The position numbers and the translations under genes were made by a program. Shown here piece after piece: positions 1 through 8,846 of a stretch of DNA of 64,000 bases. The notes below the pieces were generated by a model. It was not told the origin of the DNA. It made no database searches and saw only the letters and a list, made by a program, of their open reading frames with translations. Positions within the stretch are counted from its first letter, which is position 1. Each line of letters starts with the position of its first letter. The DNA lies in NCBI RefSeq assembly GCF_021513195.1, contig NZ_CP090974.1:2120001-2184000 (forward strand). The letters run 5' to 3'. The DNA comes from Shewanella sp. OMA3-2. GTDB lineage: Bacteria > Pseudomonadota > Gammaproteobacteria > Enterobacterales > Shewanellaceae.

Positions 1-2923
1 CATGAACACGTGTTGACTCATTAGTGATATTTAAGCCTTCAAAGAAAACCGTTAAGCCTTCAACTTGCTCAATATCATAACCAATACTGAAGTCGATTTG
101 TGAGTAAGCCTCTGTGTACTGCGGGTTAGCGCCAGTACCGTTACCCGTTGCATTTAAGAACTCATCACGCCAGTTCCAGGCAACACGGGCTGTCACGCCA
201 TAGTTTTCATACATAGCCACTAGGTTAGCTGTGTCACTGATGCCCACTTCGACATTTTGTGGAGCATCACCAGGACGATTTAAGTTGCTGTTGTCATAGC
301 TATCGCCTGCGTTAACTAACGTGTAGTTAGCCTGCACACCAATACCTGATTCACCGAAGAAGTGCTGTACGGCAAACTCCCAGCCATCAATCACAGAGCT
401 TTCACTGTCATTTGTTGGTTGATTAATTAGAAATATCAGCTCGTCATCACCCGCATTACCGGTGATTTCAATATTGCCGTTAGCAGGGTTAATGGTCACA
501 TTCGGATCAGTTGCGCCGTAATTGTCATAAATCCACTGACGTTGTTGTACTGCCGTGGTTTGACCCGCTGCAATGGCTTGATCAACATAAGCACTGTGTG
601 AAGGGTCTGCAATATTGTAAATAGTAGACTCAACTACACCGTTATCGATAAAGTTAGTGACATCTTTACGGAAGTAGCCCATTGACACATAACTGCCTTG
701 GTCGAAATACCACTCAGCAGATAAATCATAGTTAGTTGACTCTAAAGGCAACAATCCAGGGTTACCACTTGTGCCACTACCACCGCCACGGTTAGCTAAT
801 GTACCTATGACCGTACCACCTTGAATAGAGGTGTAATCAGGGCGACCAATGGTTTCGCTGTAGGCTGCACGAACGTACACATCCTCTACCACTTCAATAT
901 TGAAGTTAACACTCGGTAAAAAGTAGTCATATTCGCCGGTTTGAGTTTGGAATACGCGCTCACCCGATGAATTAATCGCAATTTCGGTTTCAGCAATCCA
1001 GGTTGCACTGTCATAACCCGATACCGCAGAGGTTGATTCCACATCAGTTTGCTCATATCTAACACCTAAGTGAACATCAAACGGCATATTGGCCATTTCA
1101 CCGAAGTAGTTATATTGTAAGTAAGCTGATTGTGACTGCTCTTGAGTGAAGCGGTCGGTGTCACTAGCATAATCAGTAGATGGGCAGAAACCGTTACCAC
1201 AATCACCCATTGCACTTGAGGCATACAGTTCTGCTGCACGAGCGCGAACCGCTTCAAAGTCCCAGAGGAAAATGGTGTTTAATGGATCAGTTGAGGCAGT
1301 ACCTTGGTAGTTAGAAAAAGTCCCTTTTGAACCATCAAATTTATCTTGAACAGTATCAGCCAGGAACCATGCAGCGTCTAAATCACCCGCTGAACCAATT
1401 CCGCCCCAGTCATTACGTTGTACGTTTACAGATTGAGAGTGGTTATTGACATCGGTTGCTGCAATACCAAAATCGATGCTACCGGCATCTTCTAAATCAT
1501 AACTACCAGAAATTTGCAGTTGTTCGATTTCAGAGCGGTTAACCGCGTTACCAAACACTGACCCAGTGACGCGCATATCTTCAGCACGAACATTGTTACC
1601 ATTACCGACAGCCAATACGGGTACTTCACCGCTAAAGTCCGTTGCAGCACTGGTACGGATAAAAGCTGCAGTGCTTAAATTACTGTTGCTGCCATTAGGA
1701 CTGTTTGGGGTACGCTCTGCGTATGAGTCATGGTAATCGACTTCAAATAATAATTTTTCAGTCGCATCCCATTCAACATTAAATCCTAAAGAGCCGCTTT
1801 GATCGCGAGTACCGAAATCGCCAGCAGCCATAGACAAGTCAGCGCCGCCGTCTGGGTAGGTTTCAGAGTAAACCAGTGGTGATGAAACTGGGCCGTCAGA
1901 CCAAGTGCTTTCTTGGGTTGGCACAAAGTTAAACCATGCTGACACGTCATGTGATTGAGTATCAACATCGTTTTGCATGTAATTATAGTCAAGGGTAGCA
2001 CGCACAGAATCAATAGGCTGGTACTGAAGAACTAACTGACCATTGGTACGGCTACGTTGTTGTTCTTCAAAGCGGTAAATGGTGGTTTGTGGTACAGAAT
2101 AAACGTCATTGTCGCCTGGGCGGTTAATTTGGTTGGCATCTTTTGGAACGCCGCCCCATTCAGGGTTTGCTCCAGGTGAACCGCTCCAGTCCTGGTCAAC
2201 ACTGCCAGGAAAACTACGCCAGCCAGTACCGACTTGCGCTTGCTGATTACCACTTTCGCGGTCTTGGTAGCTACCAGAAATTAAAATACCAAATTTATCA
2301 TCAGCAAATGTATTTGAATAAAGACCAGATAATTCAGGGGTAACTGAGCCATTGTCAGTTGATGTATCGTCAACGGCTTTAACCCCAAAAGAAGCTTTTT
2401 GTCCTGGAGCGCTAAGTGGGCGCTGGGTTAATACATTGATTGTTGCACCAATACCGCCGGTTGAGTTTTTAGCTTGGCTTGTTTTTTCAACTTCAACAGC
2501 ACTGATTGATTCAGAGGCTACGTTAGCAAAGTCAAATGAACGCGAACCTGTAGTGGTGGGCATTTGACGGTTATTTAAGGTCACTAAGTTACGATCAGGA
2601 CCGAAACCACGTACCGTGACCTTACTGCCTTCACCATTGCTTCTGTCAATAGAAACACCTGTGATACGTTGTAACGATTCGGCTAAGTTAGAATCAGGAA
2701 ACTTACCTATGTCTTCGGCGTTAATGGCATCGACAATACCATTTGAGCTGCGTTTCAAATCCATCGATTTGATTAAACTGCCACGAATGCCGCTAACCTG
2801 AATCACTTCAATGTTTTCTTCACTGGCTTCATCAGCAGCGTGAGCTGGCATCATTGAACCGAGACCAAGCACAAGCGATAGGCTTGTTGCGAGCTTAGTT
2901 TTGGTAAATGTTCTTGTTTTCAT
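1..2923 (-). CDS. TonB-dependent receptor (3' end outside window)
   Basis: Outer-membrane active transporter, probably for oligosaccharides such as beta-glucosides. The minus-strand frame is open from an ATG at 2923 to the window edge (about 974 codons, no stop). The first 28-29 residues form a signal peptide ending near AHA. A TonB-box-like stretch (IEVIQVSG) follows, then a plug domain with ITGVSIDR and TVRGFGPDRNLVTLNNRQMP, typical of the long receptors of Shewanella and Alteromonadales. The rest reads as aromatic-rich beta-barrel strands. Two operator-like palindromes lie upstream, and a LacI-type regulator with glucosidase genes follows, so co-regulation is inferred. The substrate itself is not shown by the sequence. 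The last barrel strands are missing only because of the window edge. Confidence 0.9.
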   Translation of the reverse strand, partial: MKTRTFTKTKLATSLSLVLGLGSMMPAHAADEASEENIEVIQVSGIRGSLIKSMDLKRSSNGIVDAINAEDIGKFPDSNLAESLQRITGVSIDRSNGEGSKVTVRGFGPDRNLVTLNNRQMPTTTGSRSFDFANVASESISAVEVEKTSQAKNSTGGIGATINVLTQRPLSAPGQKASFGVKAVDDTSTDNGSVTPELSGLYSNTFADDKFGILISGSYQDRESGNQQAQVGTGWRSFPGSVDQDWSGSPGANPEWGGVPKDANQINRPGDNDVYSVPQTTIYRFEEQQRSRTNGQLVLQYQPIDSVRATLDYNYMQNDVDTQSHDVSAWFNFVPTQESTWSDGPVSSPLVYSETYPDGGADLSMAAGDFGTRDQSGSLGFNVEWDATEKLLFEVDYHDSYAERTPNSPNGSNSNLSTAAFIRTSAATDFSGEVPVLAVGNGNNVRAEDMRVTGSVFGNAVNRSEIEQLQISGSYDLEDAGSIDFGIAATDVNNHSQSVNVQRNDWGGIGSAGDLDAAWFLADTVQDKFDGSKGTFSNYQGTASTDPLNTIFLWDFEAVRARAAELYASSAMGDCGNGFCPSTDYASDTDRFTQEQSQSAYLQYNYFGEMANMPFDVHLGVRYEQTDVESTSAVSGYDSATWIAETEIAINSSGERVFQTQTGEYDYFLPSVNFNIEVVEDVYVRAAYSETIGRPDYTSIQGGTVIGTLANRGGGSGTSGNPGLLPLESTNYDLSAEWYFDQGSYVSMGYFRKDVTNFIDNGVVESTIYNIADPSHSAYVDQAIAAGQTTAVQQRQWIYDNYGATDPNVTINPANGNIEITGNAGDDELIFLINQPTNDSESSVIDGWEFAVQHFFGESGIGVQANYTLVNAGDSYDNSNLNRPGDAPQNVEVGISDTANLVAMYENYGVTARVAWNWRDEFLNATGNGTGANPQYTEAYSQIDFSIGYDIEQVEGLTVFFEGLNITNESTRVH

Positions 2924-3029
2924 CTAGGAAATCCCCATTGACTAGATTTTACTATTTTAATAGTTCACCCATAAAAAAGTGCAAACCGATTTGTAATTCT
3001 CCATTAGCGTCACAGTGTTGTTAATAATG

Positions 3030-3045
3030 ATGTAAGCGCTTACAT
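3030..3045. promoter_or_regulatory. Operator palindrome for LacI-type regulator (site 1)
   Basis: ATGTAAGCGCTTACAT is a perfect 16-bp palindrome with the central GCGC typical of LacI/GalR operators. It lies about 107 bases upstream of the TonB receptor start. Related sequences occur at 3191 and 7385, all flanking genes of the same sugar locus. Confidence 0.8.
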
Positions 3046-3190
3046 AAAACTAGATTAATTTATAACCTGAGTCAATATAAATGCTGATAAAAAATCAACA
3101 TTTCATTAACTTTAGCGGAAATAAAATGGGAGGTTAACTGTAATTTATTGTATTTGTTGGATAAGTCTATTTGATGCGTAAGTGTTAAAT

Positions 3191-3206
3191 ATGTAAGCGC
3201 TTTCTT
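3191..3206. promoter_or_regulatory. Operator palindrome for LacI-type regulator (site 2)
   Basis: ATGTAAGCGCTTTCTT matches site 1 perfectly in its left half and centre, with mismatches in the right half. Its centre is 161 bases from that of site 1, so the pair could hold two repressor dimers and loop the DNA. Confidence 0.6.
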
Positions 3207-3331
3207 TTTGGGGTGGGAAAAGTACATCATTATAGGCTTAAATATTATTCCATACCCACTCAGTGACGAATAGGTATTGGGTATTGGGTGTATGGGGTTG
3301 ATTCAAAAGTTGATTTAAAGCGGTAACTTGA

Positions 3332-4333
3332 TTAGCCAATTGCTGCTGCTGAGTCTCTAACAAACAGTTCAGGTGAAAAAGAACAGTCGACAATCACTTT
3401 GTCATTTTTATACACATTTTGTAAAATCCAAAAAGCGGCCATTTTTCCCATTTCATCAATAGGGTTACTAATGGTGGTCAGTTTTGGCGAAATGTACTTA
3501 GGGAAAGGGGTGTTATCGTAACCAATGAATGAGATATCTTCAGGTACGCGGATACCCTGATCTAAACAAACTGCAATAGCGCCAGATGCCATTTGATCAC
3601 TGGCGCACACCACAGCGGTAATGTTTTTATTTAAACTGAGTAAGTGCGTCATGCCATCGCTGCCACCAAATTCACGGAAGTTTCCCTCAAAACATAAAGC
3701 AGGATCGAATATCACCTTATGTTCTGATAGGGCTCTTTGGTGACCTTGGAGTCTGTCTCTGGCGTCTCGTTTGTACATGGGGCCAGAAATATAGGCGATA
3801 TCTTTATGGCCCAAAGATAGAATGTATTCGGTTGCTAAGTAACCACCACGTTCATTTTCTAAATAAATACAATTGTCTTTCAATGCTTCAATATAGCGGT
3901 TTATCAATACGATAGGGGTTTTTTGTTTATACAGTTCGATGAGGTATTCATCGGAAACCGCTTCGACATCTAAAATCAGTGCATCACATCCGCGACTTAA
4001 TAAAAATTCGACACCGTCTTTCTCTTGCGCTTCATCCGCATGGCCTGCTGCAATGATAACGTGCTTATTCGCGCTGCGCAGTGCCGTTTCAATTTCGGTC
4101 ATCATTGGGCCATAAAATGGGCCATCAAGTTGCGATACCAATACCCCGACACTGTTAGAGCAATTAGAAGCAAGTGATTGGGCAATAGTGTTTGGGCGAT
4201 AGCCTAATGATGCCATGGCATCTAGCACTTTTTGGCGAGTTTTATCACTGACTTTGGTGTTGTTGTTCATCACTCGCGATACGGTCGCGAGTGACACACC
4301 TGCCAGTATTGAAACGTCGTAAATAGTTGCCAT
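3332..4333 (-). CDS. LacI-family transcriptional regulator of the beta-glucoside locus
   Basis: A 333-residue LacI/GalR repressor. The N-terminus (MATIYDVSILAGVSLATVSR) is the family's helix-turn-helix, followed by the hinge helix (GYRPNTIAQSLAS), which reads the central CG of the operator. The rest is a periplasmic-binding-like sugar-sensing domain, including DALILD and the ISFIGYDNTPF stretch. The length is normal for the family. It is the third gene of a minus-strand run (GH1, GPH symporter, regulator). It is therefore the obvious candidate to bind the GTAAGCGCTTAC-type sites before the receptor and between the divergent glucosidase and permease genes. The inducer (glucose, cellobiose or another beta-glucoside) cannot be told from sequence. 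BglR is the likely functional name. Confidence 0.9.
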   Translation of the reverse strand: MATIYDVSILAGVSLATVSRVMNNNTKVSDKTRQKVLDAMASLGYRPNTIAQSLASNCSNSVGVLVSQLDGPFYGPMMTEIETALRSANKHVIIAAGHADEAQEKDGVEFLLSRGCDALILDVEAVSDEYLIELYKQKTPIVLINRYIEALKDNCIYLENERGGYLATEYILSLGHKDIAYISGPMYKRDARDRLQGHQRALSEHKVIFDPALCFEGNFREFGGSDGMTHLLSLNKNITAVVCASDQMASGAIAVCLDQGIRVPEDISFIGYDNTPFPKYISPKLTTISNPIDEMGKMAAFWILQNVYKNDKVIVDCSFSPELFVRDSAAAIG

Positions 4334-4471
4334 ATTTTTGCTTGCTTCTTATATAAATGGGTTGAAAACCGCAAAAGATTAGCATGGTTTATGTTAAATT
4401 TAAAAATCAAACCAATAAAAACGAATAATTATCAATCTTTGTTATAAAAAGCAGAGGGTTAAATACTCGTT

Positions 4472-5791
4472 TTATTTATTCAGCTGCAAATTAATTTCAT
4501 CCACCTTGGCGGAGTCTAATGTATACCAACGCATGACAACTGCGACGGCAATAGAACCAAGTGCAGGAAAAATAGTGAACGACAGTAATATACCCTTTAA
4601 GGTTTCTGGTGTTTGAGCGGTATCAGCTTGATAACCATAACCTGACAATAACCAACCTGCCGCCGCGCCGCCAACCGCGACCCCTAGCTTGATGAAGAAA
4701 ATAATTGATGAGTAAATCATCCCTGTAATTCTGACGCCGGTTTTATATTGTCCATAATCAACAGCATCTGCCATTTTAGCCCATAAAAGAGGGGTGGCCA
4801 TGTTGAAGGTAAAACCCCACACAATAAACATGGCAAAGGCCAGTATCGGTTGCTCCGCGGTAACAAAGTAGCTGGCAATACACAATGCGGCCGCAATAAT
4901 CTGTAAGCTTATATAGGCTTTTACTTTACAAACTTTTCTGGCTAGTGGTTCTGCTAACATACAACCAAAAATATTACCTAGCATACCTAGAGTAATAAAT
5001 AAGGTAATAGAATCAGGCATATTCAAAAAATATTTAACATAATAAATGGCTAGGCTGGTTCTAAGCACCATACCTGAAAGCAAACATACTGCTGCAATTG
5101 ACAGGATGCGCCATTGATCATTTTGTAATAAATTGGCTAAATCTTGTTTAAAGCTAGATTGCTGATCAACAGGCGGATGTAAACGTTCTTTAGTGCCCCA
5201 AAAACAGGTTAAAAACATCGCCACGCCTAAAATGCTCATCGCAGCAATAGTCAGTTGATACCCTTTAGCTTGATCGCCTTGACCTAAAAAATCGACCAGA
5301 GGTAAGGTTAAACCAGATACAAGTAGGCCGCCTAACATAGCAAAAACAAAGCGATATGATTGTACCGACACGCGCTCTTTGGGATCGGCGGTTAACACGC
5401 CACCTAAGGCGCAATAAGGAATGTTGATGGCGGTATAGACCATCATTAATGCTGTGTAGGTTACAAAGGCGTAAATCATTTTGCCATCTTCAGATAAATC
5501 GGGCGTGGTAAACGCCAGCACACTGATCACCCCAAATGGCAGGGCAAACCAAAGTAAATAGGGGCGAAACTTACCCCATTTTGTGTTGGTTCGGTCGGCT
5601 AATGCGCCCATTAATGGATCGGTTATCGCATCAATTAAGCGAACGGCCAGAAACATGGTGCCCACAAATGCAGGCGATATACCAAATATGTCGGTATAAA
5701 AAAACGTTAAAAATAACATTACGGTTTGAAACACAATATTACTGGCAGTGTCACCTAATCCGTAGGCAATTTTTTCTTTTATGCTGATCAT
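4472..5791 (-). CDS. GPH-family (MelB-type) sugar:cation symporter
   Basis: A 439-residue membrane protein with about 12 hydrophobic segments. The N-terminus (KIAYGLGDTASNIVFQ) and the cytoplasmic motif DPLMGALADRTNTKWGKFRP are hallmarks of the glycoside-pentoside-hexuronide family, related to melibiose permease. It sits 58 bases downstream of the GH1 glucosidase and upstream of the regulator, all on the minus strand, so they probably share a transcript. The likely job is importing beta-glucosides or cellobiose across the inner membrane for the cytoplasmic GH1 enzyme. The substrate is inferred from neighbours only. Confidence 0.88.
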   Translation of the reverse strand: MISIKEKIAYGLGDTASNIVFQTVMLFLTFFYTDIFGISPAFVGTMFLAVRLIDAITDPLMGALADRTNTKWGKFRPYLLWFALPFGVISVLAFTTPDLSEDGKMIYAFVTYTALMMVYTAINIPYCALGGVLTADPKERVSVQSYRFVFAMLGGLLVSGLTLPLVDFLGQGDQAKGYQLTIAAMSILGVAMFLTCFWGTKERLHPPVDQQSSFKQDLANLLQNDQWRILSIAAVCLLSGMVLRTSLAIYYVKYFLNMPDSITLFITLGMLGNIFGCMLAEPLARKVCKVKAYISLQIIAAALCIASYFVTAEQPILAFAMFIVWGFTFNMATPLLWAKMADAVDYGQYKTGVRITGMIYSSIIFFIKLGVAVGGAAAGWLLSGYGYQADTAQTPETLKGILLSFTIFPALGSIAVAVVMRWYTLDSAKVDEINLQLNK

Positions 5792-5849
5792 TCTAGCCTC
5801 TTATTATTCTGATTCTTGACTATGTTAGCGATGATATTAGTAACAAACT

Positions 5850-7178
5850 CTAGCGACAACTAATTAGGTCGCGATAAGCTTTACCGCTCGCTTTTATGGT
5901 ACGTTGTTGGGTTTGATAATCAACATATACAATGCCGAAACGTTTTAAATACCCCTCAGCCCATTCGAAATTATCCATTAGGCTCCAAGCAAAATAACCG
6001 ACTACGTTAACACCCTGTGTGATGGCATTATTAACCGCGTTAAGGTGGGACTGATAATAGTCGATACGATCGTTATCCATCACCTGGCCGTCAATTAACT
6101 TGTCAGGCATAGCAGCGCCATTTTCGGTGATATAAATAGGCGGTAACGGGTATGTTTGACTCAATGAGACTAATAAGTCGGTAAAGGCTTGTGGATATAC
6201 TTCCCAGCCCATATCTGTTTTTGGAACATTGATCATATCAACTTGGGCATAAATGGTCTCTGGATGGGCCTGGTACACCGCGCGCGTATAAAAATTAATC
6301 CCTAAAAAGTCGATTTTTTGCGCAATAATATCAAAGTCACCTTCTTCAACAACAGGGCGATCATCACTGGATAAATCCTCAATAATATCTGGGTAGCATT
6401 TATCAAAAAGCGGCTTGATATACCATTGGTTCATATACTCATCGGCTTTTTTAGCGGCATTAATATCAGCGATATTATATGAATGTGGGTAACAAGGGGT
6501 AAAGTTGAGCACAATGCCATTAAGAGTATGAGGCGTTTGTTTTTGCAGTACTTGCATGCCCAAACCGTGTGCTAACAATATATGATGTGCTGCCTGGCGG
6601 CCATAAGCCACTTTGGCTTTTCCTGGCGCATGTATGCCGACTTCATAGCCCAAGAATGCACTGCAAAAAGGCTCATTAAAGGTGGCGTATGAATGCACTC
6701 TGTCACCCAAAGCGGTGACGATTTTACTAACATAGTCTTGAAACAAGTACGCTGTTTGGCGATTCAACCAGCCACCATTGTCTTCTATATGCTGTGGTAA
6801 GTCCCAGTGATATAAGGTGACATAAGGTTTGATACCTTTGGCAATTAAGCCATCTAATAGGTGAATGTAGAAGTCGGCACCTTCTTGATTAAGGCTACCG
6901 TCTTGCTTTATGACTCGCGGCCATGAAATGGATAAACGATAAGCATCAACACCCAGTGATTCAATAAGTTCTACATCTTGTTGCCATAAGGTGACATGTT
7001 CACAGGCTTGTTTTCCATCAGAGCCATCACGAATTTTACCCGGCGTGGCACAAAATGTATCCCAAATAGACGGTAAACGATTCTGCGCGCTGCCTTCTAT
7101 TTGAAATGACGCGGTAGCCACTCCAAATGTAAAATCCTTAGAAAGCATAGGTGATGCAGCTGGTAAGGTTATTTTCAT
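5850..7178 (-). CDS. GH1 beta-glucosidase
   Basis: Retaining family-1 glycoside hydrolase, about 442 residues and apparently cytoplasmic (no signal peptide). The acid/base glutamate is in TFNEP (near residue 169) and the nucleophile in YITENG (near 352). The N-terminal FTFGVATASFQIEGS and the C-terminal WSLMDNFEWAEGY motifs are also typical. I chose the ATG at 7178, which has a weak AAGTGA upstream. The frame also allows a GTG at 7190 adding four residues, but that has no ribosome-binding site. It heads the minus-strand operon and shares its upstream region, containing an operator, with the divergent permease. It should cleave imported cellobiose-like sugars to glucose. Confidence 0.92.
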   Translation of the reverse strand: MKITLPAASPMLSKDFTFGVATASFQIEGSAQNRLPSIWDTFCATPGKIRDGSDGKQACEHVTLWQQDVELIESLGVDAYRLSISWPRVIKQDGSLNQEGADFYIHLLDGLIAKGIKPYVTLYHWDLPQHIEDNGGWLNRQTAYLFQDYVSKIVTALGDRVHSYATFNEPFCSAFLGYEVGIHAPGKAKVAYGRQAAHHILLAHGLGMQVLQKQTPHTLNGIVLNFTPCYPHSYNIADINAAKKADEYMNQWYIKPLFDKCYPDIIEDLSSDDRPVVEEGDFDIIAQKIDFLGINFYTRAVYQAHPETIYAQVDMINVPKTDMGWEVYPQAFTDLLVSLSQTYPLPPIYITENGAAMPDKLIDGQVMDNDRIDYYQSHLNAVNNAITQGVNVVGYFAWSLMDNFEWAEGYLKRFGIVYVDYQTQQRTIKASGKAYRDLISCR

Positions 7179-7515
7179 ATTTCTATTCACTTAGGTTTGT
7201 TTGAATTGACTCATGTCACATTTGAATTTAGCAATGTTATGTTGCGGTGATATTTGACAAGTAAAAACCATTTTTAAGTGCATTCGCACTCGGTTTCGGT
7301 TTGGCTTTACTGTTTAGCCAATCACGTCATAAATTGTTTAGTTTGCATCAAAAATCGTTGACATCGGTTATCGTTATGTTAAAAATGAAAGCGCTTACAT
7401 TGAGGTTAGTGATTAATTAACTAAACGTCAACACAAGTTTTGAATGTCAAAGCGCGATTAGGTGTTTTGCACACGCTTTGTAAATAAACATATAACTATA
7501 AATGGATGGAAACAT
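7179..7515. other. Divergent promoter region between GH1 and permease genes
   Basis: A 337-base intergenic region with promoters for both directions. It carries the third operator copy at 7385-7400. An upstream in-frame extension of the permease (from 7462) falls inside this region and is judged non-coding. No other gene is visible. Confidence 0.6.
7385..7400. promoter_or_regulatory. Operator palindrome for LacI-type regulator (site 3)
   Basis: ATGAAAGCGCTTACAT is a near-palindrome differing from site 1 at one position. It lies between the divergent GH1 operon and the permease-GH3 pair and could control both. It is 116 bases upstream of the chosen permease start. Confidence 0.72.
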
Positions 7516-8835
7516 ATGGCTGGGGCAACTTTTGATGCATCAACTCAATCTTCTGTGGTTAATGGTGTACCGCACCAACCAGGGAATTATCGTTTTGCGT
7601 TAATAGCATTAACGTCGTTATTTTTTATGTGGGGATTTTTAACCTGTTTGAATGACATCCTCATTCCATATTTAAAAAACATGTTTGATTTAAGTTATAC
7701 CCAAGCCATGTTGGTGCAGTTTTGTTTCTTCGGTGCCTATTTTATTGTGTCTATTCCAGCGGGTAATTTAGTCGGTAAAATTGGTTATCAAAAAGGGATT
7801 GTTACCGGACTAATTATTGCTTGTATTGGTTGTTTACTGTTTTATCCTTCTGCCAGTTTGGCTTCTTATGATATGTTTTTGTTCGCTTTTTTTGTTTTGG
7901 CTTCGGGTATCACTATTTTACAGGTATCAGCTAACCCCTATGTCAGTACTTTAGGGCCGGCCAGTACGGCGTCATCACGCTTAACCATGACCCAAGCCTT
8001 TAATTCATTGGGGACAACCGTTGCGCCATTCTTTGGCAGTTGGTTAATTCTATCTACCATTGAACACCCCGATTCGGTTACTGAGTTAGATCAAGCTATT
8101 GCCACGTTAACGGTTGCTGAGCAAGCCAGCACAGTGCAACTGCCGTATCTTATTCTCGCGGCTGCATTATTTCTGCTAGCGACTGTTTTTATGTTTTTAA
8201 AACTCCCTTTACTCGGTAAAAAAGATCCAAACAAAAGTCATCAAACTGATTCTGATTCTGGTAGTGCGTGGCGTTATCCACATTTAGTCTTAGGCGCGGT
8301 GGGCATTTTTGTCTACGTCGGCGCTGAGGTCGGCATTGGCAGCTTTTTGATTAACTTTTTAACCCAAGATGACATTGGCGGATTAACCGAGTCACAAGCT
8401 GCTAAATACATAGCTTATTATTTTGGTGGCGCTATGGTTGGACGCTTTATTGGCGCCTTAGTCATGCAGAAAATTAACGCTGGGAAAGTGTTAGCGTTCA
8501 ATGCTGTATTTGCCTGTTTACTGGTTGCTACAGCGATATTCTCCCAAGGCACAACCGCTATGTGGGCCTTATTGTTAGTCGGGCTATGTAACTCAATTAT
8601 GTTCCCGACAATATTTAGCTTAGCGTTACAGGATTTAAAACAATATACCAGCCAGGGCTCAGGTATTTTATGTTTAGCCATTGTCGGTGGCGCTGTAGTG
8701 CCATTATTACAAGGGATGTTGGCCGATTCATTTGGGATTCAATTCGCGTTTGTGTTGCCACTACTTTGTTATGGTTTTATCGGTTATTACGGATTAATTG
8801 GCTGCAATGCTAAACGTCCAAACGAGTCAATTTAA
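7516..8835 (+). CDS. FucP-type MFS sugar permease (glucose/galactose transporter family)
   Basis: A 439-residue major-facilitator protein with about 12 membrane segments. It starts with a hydrophilic tail, then [25 protein letters not shown], which is typical of the FucP/GluP/NagP group of proton-coupled sugar permeases. The [10 protein letters not shown] and [13 protein letters not shown] stretches also fit. I chose the ATG at 7516 because GGATGGA lies just upstream; the longer frame back to 7462 has no such site. The GH3 gene follows 11 bases later. Glucose released outside the inner membrane by the GH3 lipoprotein is a likely substrate, but a disaccharide cannot be excluded. Confidence 0.88.
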   Translation: MAGATFDASTQSSVVNGVPHQPGNYRFALIALTSLFFMWGFLTCLNDILIPYLKNMFDLSYTQAMLVQFCFFGAYFIVSIPAGNLVGKIGYQKGIVTGLIIACIGCLLFYPSASLASYDMFLFAFFVLASGITILQVSANPYVSTLGPASTASSRLTMTQAFNSLGTTVAPFFGSWLILSTIEHPDSVTELDQAIATLTVAEQASTVQLPYLILAAALFLLATVFMFLKLPLLGKKDPNKSHQTDSDSGSAWRYPHLVLGAVGIFVYVGAEVGIGSFLINFLTQDDIGGLTESQAAKYIAYYFGGAMVGRFIGALVMQKINAGKVLAFNAVFACLLVATAIFSQGTTAMWALLLVGLCNSIMFPTIFSLALQDLKQYTSQGSGILCLAIVGGAVVPLLQGMLADSFGIQFAFVLPLLCYGFIGYYGLIGCNAKRPNESI

Positions 8836-8846
8836 AGGATCTTAAA

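Larger units (their letters stand above)
2924..3331. other. Regulatory intergenic region between receptor and LacI-type gene
   Basis: A 408-base AT-rich gap with no convincing gene. It holds the receptor promoter region and two operator-like sites (3030-3045 and 3191-3206). Near 3251-3296 there is an imperfect inverted repeat (CCATAC... / ...GTATGG) with a short direct repeat of TATTGGG. This may be a weak terminator for the LacI-type gene, which ends at 3332. Confidence 0.6.
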
